Source of the DNA: JBDKGH01 sp039798265
Lineage (GTDB): Bacteria; Bacteroidota; Bacteroidia; Flavobacteriales_D; Sanyastnellaceae
Direction: 5' to 3'
NCBI GenBank assembly: GCA_039798265.1
Contig: JBDKGH010000154.1
Location: 1-17,830 of the forward strand
DNA: 17,830 nt
In this document: one piece after another, positions 7,066 through 15,200 of the stretch
How the letters are laid out: every line of letters begins with the position of its first letter
How positions within the stretch are numbered: the stretch's first letter is position 1
The notes under the pieces: generated by a model
Told to the model about the DNA's origin: nothing
Seen by the model: only the letters and a program-made list of their open reading frames with translations
Databases searched by the model: none
Program-made: the position numbers and the translations under genes

Positions 7066-8256
7066 ATGCTAGAATTTTTCTCCGCCAGCACCCGTATGGT
7101 AAACACCAGAAGGGGCATTACTGAGTGTCTTGAATCGTCAATGGGCCAAGATTATGCATCAGCCAATCTTATTGTCATTCATGCCTCCATTGGACATGAT
7201 TTTTCAGAACTCATATCACAAGCGCATGAGCTAGCTCCTCGAGCCCGCATTGTCGCGGCCTCTTGTTGCGGTGTCGTGGGCAAAGAAGGCGTTAGTGAAT
7301 CAATGAAAGACATCGCCGTAATGGCAGTGCGTGGAACCGAATTTGCCGTCGCTCATACCTCTCGCATCAACGGATTTAATTCCTATGATGAATGTAAAAA
7401 GATGGCGCAACAGCTCAAACAAGAGCAGCCAGGCATCAACATGATTTATCTTTTAGCCTCTGGAATCGACATTGCTAATGACCGCTGCATAGAAGGGATT
7501 GAGGAAGTGTTTGGTCCAGAAGTAACCATATTCGGAGCCACCTCATCTGACAATATGAAAGGATTCATTTCCTTTCAAGCTATTGATCAAAATGTATTCG
7601 AACACGGCGCATACATGGTCGGATTTGCGGACCCTAGTCTTTCTGTTGAAACACAAGCAACACATGGTTTTGTAGCTGTTGGTGAGCCAATGACAGTCAC
7701 TCGAAGCGCTGGGCACATTATACACGAGTTAGACGGTAAGCCAGCTTGGACGGAATACCTCAAAAGACTAGGACTTCCCGATAATGCCAACTGCGGCGAC
7801 TCAATACCAGTGGGTGCCTTGGGCGAAAAACTCAGCGCTGAATTAGCGAAAGAATACGGCAATCAACACCTCCTTCGCGTAGTAACAAAGCATGAAGGCA
7901 ATGATATGTACTATGCCACCCAATGTCCTATTGGCACTGAGCTATGGCTTACCGTTCGGGATGAAGATTTGATCTTCTCTGAAATGGACGCCATGGTAGC
8001 ACAACTCAAATCTCGCATCAACAATAAAAAAACGGTAGCGGTTTTTCATGCTGACTGTTTAGCCCGAGGACGTTTCCTTTTCAATAAAATCATGAAAGAA
8101 GAATTGGTGAGCCGCATGCAATACCCCTTCTTCGAAAATCAGGAGTGTCCACCATGGCTAGGTATGTATGGCTTCGGTGAATTTGCTCGCTTAGGCGGGA
8201 AAAACGCCTATCACAATTATACAACCGCGCTCTACGTGATTTCAAGAAGTGTTTAA
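7066..8256 (+). CDS. FIST-domain sensory protein, NosP-like candidate
   Basis: 396 residues, cytosolic, with no signal peptide or membrane segment. The N-terminal part (~25-220) has the FIST N pattern: a hydrophobic strand LIVIHASIG, the glycine-rich turn VAASCCGVVGKEGV, then a second half with VTIFGATSSDN. The C-terminal part (~225-385) is FIST_C, with VFHADCLARGRFLF and GMYGFGEFARLGGKNAYHNYTTAL, where relatives show a GEIGP..G....H..T.S motif. FIST domains sense small ligands. One branch, NosP, binds haem and nitric oxide and acts on a histidine kinase encoded beside it. The 1-nt overlap with the kinase gene here fits that arrangement, but haem binding is not shown. Cys 67-68 (SCC) and the conserved His of AYHNY are candidates for ligand contacts. 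The start has no Shine-Dalgarno sequence. Confidence 0.87.
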   Translation: MLEFFSASTRMVNTRRGITECLESSMGQDYASANLIVIHASIGHDFSELISQAHELAPRARIVAASCCGVVGKEGVSESMKDIAVMAVRGTEFAVAHTSRINGFNSYDECKKMAQQLKQEQPGINMIYLLASGIDIANDRCIEGIEEVFGPEVTIFGATSSDNMKGFISFQAIDQNVFEHGAYMVGFADPSLSVETQATHGFVAVGEPMTVTRSAGHIIHELDGKPAWTEYLKRLGLPDNANCGDSIPVGALGEKLSAELAKEYGNQHLLRVVTKHEGNDMYYATQCPIGTELWLTVRDEDLIFSEMDAMVAQLKSRINNKKTVAVFHADCLARGRFLFNKIMKEELVSRMQYPFFENQECPPWLGMYGFGEFARLGGKNAYHNYTTALYVISRSV

Positions 8257-11165
8257 TGCACATGAATGAAACAGTAGAATATAATGATCTTTTAAAGAAT
8301 TACCGTGACTTGCAATTGCGTGTAACTCGTTTCTCTATTGTTGAGCAGGAGCTCATCAATACGAGAGACAAATTAGATCATGAGCTAGATCTGTATAAGC
8401 GCCTCAACAATTTCAACGAAAGGGCCTGGAGTTGTGCGAGCGATCAGGATTTTATTGAATTAATTACCGAATCGATCATCGATATCATTGAAGTCGAAAA
8501 GTCCATTTTCTTCATTGATGCGAAGAATGCTGGTGGGCATCAATTCTTCTTCGAAGGCATCTCTGCTGATCAATACGATCTTGATCTATTGATGAGTAAT
8601 TTGAATACTACTTCAATAGATTGGCCGGACAATAAAGCCCACATTATTTCGAAAGAATACCTTCATCATCTCTCACAATTTCAGGACGATAGTCAGCTGC
8701 TTTACTTCCGCTTTTTCGAAGAAAATGCCAATATGCACATAGGGCTAATTGGCGCTATTTCTGAAAAAAAATCACCTATTTATGCTGAATTGCAAGAAAG
8801 GCATAAGACTATATTCAGTGTTTTTTCACAACAAGTAAAATCGCATTTTGCCCAGAGAGAGAACAAAAAACGAATCGAAGAACAAATCGGTAAAATATCT
8901 CGTTCTCAGCTAGAGCTAAAAAAACTCTCACTCATTGCTACTAAAACCAAAAATGGCGTAATCATTACCGACCGAGAAGGAAAAATTGAATGGGTAAATG
9001 AGGCCTTTGAGCACATGACCGAGTATTCATTGAGAGAAGTAATAGGCAAGAAACCAAAAGATTTTTTACAAAGAGACCATCAAAATAATGAGTCCTCGCA
9101 AAAAATTTCTGCTGCTCTCAAGGAAAAGGAAAACATCAAAACGACTATTGTCAATTATACCAAATCAGGAAAAGCCTATTACAATCAGCTCGAGATCACA
9201 CCGGTCTTTGATCAAGTTGGAGAGCACATTAATTTTATATCCCTTCAAAAGGACATTACAGAAGAACTCGCTACCCAACAAGAAATTCTTCGCATCAACT
9301 CGAGATATGAGCAAATTGCTAATCATGCGAAAATAGGGATTTGGGAATGGGAAGTGGCTCACAACAAAGTGATCTGGAATGATGTACTGATTGAACAATA
9401 TGGTCTAAACAGTTCGGCCAAAGAACTACCCCTATTCGACATTTGGAAATACTCCATTCATGAGCAGGACCGCATTCGGGTTGACCAACAAATTCAATCC
9501 TTAAAAACTGGCGAACAAAAAGTTCAACAAATTGAGTATAGAATTACCCGCAACGACAACAAGGAAAGCCGTGTTTTAGAGTGTATTACTATTGCAGAGC
9601 GGGATTTCGACAATAATTTAATTCGATTAATCGGAAGTAGCATTGATGTTACCGAGTCGCGTATTTCGGAGCAAAAATTAAAATCAAGCGAAGAAAAATA
9701 CCGTGGATTAATCGAGAACATGAATATTGGTCTAGTCGAAAAAAACCTCGGGAAACGACCTATTTATTCGAATACCACCTTTTTACAGTATAACCAACAG
9801 TCGAATAAAAAACTATCCATTGATGCTACGACATTCGAAGAATTCACCGAACTGATCGAGAAAGAACAGATTATTTCTTTCAATACAGTGGAAGAAAACA
9901 AAACAGAGATAACGGTTACCGATCAGAACGGTAAGCATCTCACTTACTTGATGAGTTATGCACCTGTTTATGATGTAAACCATAAGATCAAAGGAAGCAT
10001 ACAGACTTTCCTTGATGTTACGGCGTTAAAATCACTTCAGCACAGCCTCCAGCGCACCATTCATGAGCGCGACAGCTATATATCCAAAGTGAGCAATCTG
10101 AAGTCATTCTACGAGAACATTCTCAATGAATCGCCTGCGGAAATTGGCGTTTTAAGTCCTAAATTACAATTGACTTATGCCAATCAAAAATCACATTTAA
10201 CCCATCACATTTGGACGCAACTTAGCAGACAACAGATCACTGGTACTTCTAGCAAAGACCAATTTGTGCATCGACTGATTCAGGCCATTGATAAGTCCAT
10301 TGAAACCAGAAGGATGAATCAAATCGAAGAAGTTATCACTGAGCGAATGGGCGTGAAAACCTATAAACTACATAGTATATTACCTTACTTCGGACCAAGC
10401 GACAACTTAGAATACCTGATCATTTCAGCAGTTGATATTACTCGATTAAAACGCACAGAAGAAAAAGTATTGAAAAGCAATCGCGAATTAAAAAAAATCA
10501 ATTCCGAACTAGACAATTTTGTTTACAGTGTATCCCATGATTTACGATCTCCCCTATTGGCCATAAAAGGTATTTTGAATTTGATCAATAGCCAATTGGA
10601 GATTTCGCCTCAACTCGCTCAATACTTGAAACACATTTCAACGAGCGTGAACCGTCTAGACGATACTATTCAGGAGATCTTGGAATACTCTCGCAATTCA
10701 CGTTTAGATCTCAAAATAGAAGAGGTGAATGTGGAAACCATGGTGAATGACATATTCGCAGACCTGAAATATGCAGCAGGTTTAGAAATTGAATTGACCA
10801 CAGAGATCACCGGATCGCCTCTTCTTCAAACCGACAAAGCGCGCATTTCGACCTTACTTAAAAATCTGATCGGTAATTCTATTAAATACCGCAAAAAAGA
10901 CATCGAATTGCCATTCGTTCATTTTAAACTGGACAACCAAGAAAAGCACTTTTGTATAACCATAGAGGACAATGGCGAAGGTATTTCGGAAAAAAACTTA
11001 CCCCGCGTATTTGAAATGTTCTATCGCGCCACCAATAGCAATGTGGGAACGGGATTAGGGCTTTACATCGTAAGCGAAATTGTCCAAAAACTAGGCGGTA
11101 AAATTGAACTGAATTCCACATTAGGAGAAGGAACCAACGTGAAACTAATCTTTCCAAGACCCTAA
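8256..11165 (+). CDS. Soluble multi-PAS sensor histidine kinase
   Basis: 969 residues with no membrane segment. Order: coiled coil (~8-50), GAF-like region (~50-195), linker coil (~200-225), four PAS-like modules (~226-336 with GVIITDREGKIEWVNEAF; ~350-466 with GIWEWEVAHNKVIWND; ~476-590; ~615-730, the most divergent), a coil, HisKA with phospho-acceptor H761 (YSVSHDLRSPL), and HATPase_c (~855-967) with N box N870/N874, DNGEG, FEMFYR and GTGLGLYIV. All catalytic boxes are intact. It autophosphorylates on H761 and should pass phosphate to the response regulator 11 nt downstream. The FIST stop and its ATG share one base (TAATG), so the two are translationally coupled and probably form a sensor complex. 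A second in-frame ATG at 8262 is an equally possible start. Confidence 0.93.
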   Translation: MHMNETVEYNDLLKNYRDLQLRVTRFSIVEQELINTRDKLDHELDLYKRLNNFNERAWSCASDQDFIELITESIIDIIEVEKSIFFIDAKNAGGHQFFFEGISADQYDLDLLMSNLNTTSIDWPDNKAHIISKEYLHHLSQFQDDSQLLYFRFFEENANMHIGLIGAISEKKSPIYAELQERHKTIFSVFSQQVKSHFAQRENKKRIEEQIGKISRSQLELKKLSLIATKTKNGVIITDREGKIEWVNEAFEHMTEYSLREVIGKKPKDFLQRDHQNNESSQKISAALKEKENIKTTIVNYTKSGKAYYNQLEITPVFDQVGEHINFISLQKDITEELATQQEILRINSRYEQIANHAKIGIWEWEVAHNKVIWNDVLIEQYGLNSSAKELPLFDIWKYSIHEQDRIRVDQQIQSLKTGEQKVQQIEYRITRNDNKESRVLECITIAERDFDNNLIRLIGSSIDVTESRISEQKLKSSEEKYRGLIENMNIGLVEKNLGKRPIYSNTTFLQYNQQSNKKLSIDATTFEEFTELIEKEQIISFNTVEENKTEITVTDQNGKHLTYLMSYAPVYDVNHKIKGSIQTFLDVTALKSLQHSLQRTIHERDSYISKVSNLKSFYENILNESPAEIGVLSPKLQLTYANQKSHLTHHIWTQLSRQQITGTSSKDQFVHRLIQAIDKSIETRRMNQIEEVITERMGVKTYKLHSILPYFGPSDNLEYLIISAVDITRLKRTEEKVLKSNRELKKINSELDNFVYSVSHDLRSPLLAIKGILNLINSQLEISPQLAQYLKHISTSVNRLDDTIQEILEYSRNSRLDLKIEEVNVETMVNDIFADLKYAAGLEIELTTEITGSPLLQTDKARISTLLKNLIGNSIKYRKKDIELPFVHFKLDNQEKHFCITIEDNGEGISEKNLPRVFEMFYRATNSNVGTGLGLYIVSEIVQKLGGKIELNSTLGEGTNVKLIFPRP

Positions 11166-11176
11166 AACGGCTTAAC

Positions 11177-11554
11177 ATGAAAAAGATATTCCTCATAGAT
11201 GACGATGAAATTTTCAACTTCATTCACCAGCAAGTGATATTGCTAGTATTTCCTGACGCGGAGATCACCATATTCGATTCAAGTACGCGGGCAATTGACT
11301 ATTTTGAATCCAATGCACAATCTCTAGAGGAACCATCACTCATTTTCCTCGATATCAATATGCCCGAAATGAATGGATTTGAATTTTTGGAACGAATAGA
11401 AAAAATCTGCACCGGGCCTAACTGCAACATAAGTATCTGTATGGTTACCTCTTCTTTGAACGAAAAGGACATGAAAAAAGCCAAAAACTATGACATTGTA
11501 AAAGGCTTCTTCGACAAACCTCTGACCTCTAATACGCTCAAATCGGTGCTTTAA
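11177..11554 (+). CDS. Single-domain (CheY-like) response regulator
   Basis: 125 residues, just a receiver domain. The acidic pocket is D8-D9-D10 (LIDDDE), the phospho-acceptor is D59 (FLDINMPEMNGFEFL), the switch residue T91 sits in MVTSSL, and K114-P115 closes the site (FFDKPL). All are present, so it should be phosphorylatable. It has no DNA-binding or enzymatic output. It would therefore work by protein contact, as an intermediate of a phosphorelay, or as a phosphate sink for the kinase. It starts 11 nt after the kinase stop, in the same operon. No obvious terminator follows. Confidence 0.93.
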   Translation: MKKIFLIDDDEIFNFIHQQVILLVFPDAEITIFDSSTRAIDYFESNAQSLEEPSLIFLDINMPEMNGFEFLERIEKICTGPNCNISICMVTSSLNEKDMKKAKNYDIVKGFFDKPLTSNTLKSVL

Positions 11555-11656
11555 AGACCTCATTTGCTCCGTTACCAAAAAAATTGACTATCTTCACGTG
11601 CCCTACTAAAACCTAAGTACAACATTTGCTCGAAGAGCCGATTACTTTTTGGAACA

Positions 11657-12130
11657 ATGAAAAAACTCGCTTTTCTTGTTTGTTTAGCTATTGCAATGAC
11701 TTCTAGCGTTGCCAATTATGCTCAGTCAACAGAAATGATCTCAGGCGGTTGGTCTGCCGACGCTTACGTAAACCTTCGCTCTGAAGAAATCCCATTCAAA
11801 CTTGACCTGTCGGATGGGAAATTTGTTTTGACCGGACCAGATCAATCATTTCCTCAATTTGTGGGGTACCTCATTGAAGGGAACAAGCTCATCATTATCC
11901 GCGATAAAAAATTTGGCGATAAGCCCAAGCGCCGAGCAGAATTTTTGATTCTATCCGTTTCTGGGCAAGAACTTCACCTTCAAGCACTCAATTGGCCGGC
12001 TGTTTACATTACTGACGCCGTTCGTTCTCCCAAGAAAAAAATAGATGAAGATGCCTACATGAACATGGAAGACATCGACATCACCGACTCCGATTTACAA
12101 TCGATCGAATTGAAATTGCGCCGTCTCTAA
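11657..12130 (+). CDS. Secreted protein of unknown function
   Basis: 157 residues. A signal peptide (MKKLAFLVCLAIAMTSSV..., cleavage probably after YAQ near residue 23) directs export. The mature part has alternating strands (GGWSADAYVNL, IPFKLDLSDGKFVLTG, FVGYLIEGNKLIII, RAEFLILSVSGQELHLQAL), suggesting a small beta-barrel or sandwich, then an acidic tail (DEDAYMNMEDIDITDSDLQS). There is no lipobox and no T9SS sorting domain, so it is probably periplasmic. I do not recognise a family. The pattern of a basal expression term followed by 'gel-like' strands resembles lipocalin-type small domains, but this is weak. It stands alone between the signalling operon and the repeat protein. Confidence 0.75.
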   Translation: MKKLAFLVCLAIAMTSSVANYAQSTEMISGGWSADAYVNLRSEEIPFKLDLSDGKFVLTGPDQSFPQFVGYLIEGNKLIIIRDKKFGDKPKRRAEFLILSVSGQELHLQALNWPAVYITDAVRSPKKKIDEDAYMNMEDIDITDSDLQSIELKLRRL

Positions 12131-12168
12131 ACGCTAAGCTCCCAATATTGGCATAAATAGATGTTCTT

Positions 12169-12183
12169 TTAACCTTGTGTTAA
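12169..12183. promoter_or_regulatory. Inverted repeat TTAAC-N5-GTTAA (copy 1)
   Basis: TTAACCTTGTGTTAA, 50 nt before the start of the repeat adhesin. Its central bases contain the TTG of the -33 element, so a bound regulator would compete with or contact RNA polymerase. Two further copies with the same arms and spacing lie upstream of two DUF1573 genes. Confidence 0.55.
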
Positions 12184-12204
12184 GCGCACGGTATGTTATT
12201 TTTG
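12175..12204 (+). promoter_or_regulatory. Bacteroidota-type promoter TTG-N19-TATTTTTG
   Basis: TTG at 12175-12177 and TATTTTTG at 12197-12204 are separated by exactly 19 nt, as in the Bacteroidota primary-sigma consensus (TTTG-N19-TAnnTTTG). The predicted transcription start is near 12211, about 23 nt before the ATG at 12234. This rules out the longer GTG-initiated reading frame starting at 12177. Confidence 0.72.
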
Positions 12205-12233
12205 TGTCTTGCCTTAATCTGCTTGACCTGTCA

Positions 12234-15200
12234 ATGAAAAGAATACTCTTGGCCTTCTTGGTCATTTTTATGGGAAATACTCTCTCAGCGCAAGTGTTGG
12301 GAACTACCCTCTATAACTGGGACTTTAACAATGGCTTCCCAACTGGATTCCAATTAGGAAGTGCCAACCCCATTGCTCGTTGGGAATACCGCGGACCAAA
12401 CACCAATCCTAACAATACGGTTGCTTCTCGCGGTTCTTGTGGTGCGGGTACTTTACCTATCGCCTCTCAAACAGCCGGAAATGGCTTTGTTATTTTTGAC
12501 TCCAACTATTGGGATAACGATGCAAACCCATGCGCAGCCTCTTTTTTTGGTACGGGACAAGCGCCAGCGCCACATAATGCTTGGTTCATTACCGCACCCA
12601 TCAACCTTGCCAATACCACAGGAGCCGTTCTTACTTTCCAACAGCAGATTCGAATTTATCAAGCCACAACAAAAGTTCAAATTTCAATCGATGGCGGTTT
12701 CACCTGGTCTGACATCCTAACAAATACGGCATTTTCGAGCCCACAAGCGGAGTGGAAAACAGTCAATATATCAGCACTTGCAGTAGGTCAAACTGATGTT
12801 CGCTTTAAATTCATTTTCACAGGCACCTATTATCACTGGATGATCGATGATATCACTGTATATCGTCCGAGCGTAAATGACCTTATGATGTCTAGTGCCG
12901 CATACACCCAATACGGTAATCCTGTTCTAGATGCATTCGAGGATTTAGAGTACGATCAGTACCCATCGATCATGATTCCTCCATTCAACTTTTCTGCTAA
13001 GGCCACCAACGTGGGCAGTGCAGCTCAAACTGGAGTTAATCTGAATGTCAAAGTGTTCAATCCCTTGAACGCACAAATTGCGAATCAAACCAGCGGAACA
13101 TCATCTATGAACCCTGGCCAGATTTCAACCTTAAATGCAGGTGGTCCTTATACTCCTCCGGCATTAAATGGTGACTATAAAATTGTTTACTCACTCAACC
13201 AGGGTCAAACAGATGAAACACCTCTCAACAATAAAGACACGCTAGACTTTAGCATATCACCCTTCACTTATGCCCGTGATGAAGGCCCGATGGCCGATGT
13301 ATTTACGCCTGCTGCCATCTATCAAAACCAACGTCTAGAAATTGGCAATCTCTTTCAACCGCGTTCAACCGGTCTTCGCTTCCCTTCGATGTCTGTAGCT
13401 GTTGGACCTGGAACAGAGCCCGGCACCGTCATTAGAGGGTATGTATATGACCAAAACATTGACACCCTTTTAGCGGTAACAGCTCCTTATACCGTTAACC
13501 TTGCCGACATCAATCAAGTGGGTGAGGAAAAACTGATTACCCTGTACCTCGAGACTCCAATGACCCTAGTTCAGGATAGTTTATTGATGGTGATGGTTGG
13601 AAATGAATCTGGTGATCAACCCTTGCGTGTCTGCAGAAGTGGATCTTCCCCTGACTACACTTCGTTTGTCACCTACCCAGATGTAAACGGACTTTTTTAC
13701 CTTTTGAAAACTCCGGTGGTTCGGATGAATATTTTTAATGTTGGAGTAATTCCAGGATGTACGAATAGCACGGCCATGAACTACAACCCAGCAGCAACAC
13801 TCAATGATGGTTCATGTGATTTCCCAGGCTGCACCATTGAAGGTGCCGACAATTACAACCCAAGCGCAAATTACGATAATGGAACGTGTATCTATTATGG
13901 CTGCATGGATCCCGAGGCATTTAACTACTTCCCTTATGCTACAAACGATGACGGATCATGTGTATATGCAGGGTGCACTGACCCAGATGCTCCAAACTTT
14001 GATCCGATAGCCACCGTTGAAGACGGCTCGTGTATTTACACAGGTTGCACCAATCCCGATGCGATCAATTATGATGCTCAAGCTAACACAGATGATGGTT
14101 CGTGTATGGTTCCAGGTTGCATGAACCCAGAGGCCGACAACTATGATCCCGATGCGAATATTGACGCTAACAACTGTCTATTCTACGGTTGTACGAATCC
14201 ATTAGCTTCCAATTACGATCCTCAAGCCAACGCTGATAATGGAAGTTGTCTCATTTTCGGATGCACGGATGTATTAGCTGCCAACTATAATCCAAATGCC
14301 AACATTAGTGATGGGTCTTGCCTTTACCCTGGTTGCACCAATCCTATAGCGATCAATTTTGACCCTGGAGCTAATACGGATGACGGTTCGTGCATCATTT
14401 TAGGCTGCATTGATTCAGAAGCGGTCAATTTTAACCCTATCGCTACTACCGATGATGGCTCTTGCATATACGAGGGTTGCACGGATGTGAATGCCAGCAA
14501 TTTTGATCCTATGGCAAGTATCGACGATGGAAGCTGCGAATACCTTGGTTGTACTATTCCTTCAGCGAACAATTATAATCCCTATGCCTTGGTAGACGAT
14601 GGATCGTGCTTGTTTTATGGCTGCACAGATATAACAGCCAGCAACTATTCCAGTGTCGCCAACTTTAATGACGGTTCTTGCGTTTACGCCTTTGCTGCTC
14701 TATCGGCAAATATTACCTCTGGATGTATACCCTTAACTGTGAGTTTCCATAACGCTACCGATTTAAGTCTTGGTGGATATTGTACCTTCCAAGATGATAA
14801 TGGCTACAGCTACACGGAATGTCAAACTGATTTTGACATTACCTATGAGCATGCGGGAACCTACACCATGACCTATACCTTCTTATATGGGGGCAACTTG
14901 ACTACAGCAGAAGTGGTGGTGAACGTGTATGACATACCCAATGCGGCTAGCATCTCCTTAGATCAAAACCTTTTGACTTGCTACAGCTGCGAAGGCAATA
15001 CAGCCGAGTGGTATTATTATGGCAACCCCATCAATCCGGCTGGCGGGATTATTTATGATCCCTATGTAAACAACCAATTCCAAAACGGTTGGTACCAGAT
15101 TGATATTACCTCACCTGAAGGATGTTTTGTGGCCGGTGAACCAACCTACTTCCTCCAACCTCAACTCTCAGTAGATATTACAGAAAGCTGCGGAGAAACG

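Noticed and set aside
12142..12151. CCAATATTGG palindrome after the 157-residue secreted protein gene as a terminator
   Set aside because: It is a 10-bp loop-less palindrome without a T-run, so it is unlikely to terminate transcription and is short enough to be chance.
12177..12233. Longer adhesin start at GTG 12177
   Set aside because: It overlaps both promoter elements and would bury the clean signal peptide starting at ATG 12234.
13752..14687. The regular 72-bp repeats as a CRISPR array
   Set aside because: They are in frame, coding, diverged in DNA but conserved in protein, and no cas gene is present.
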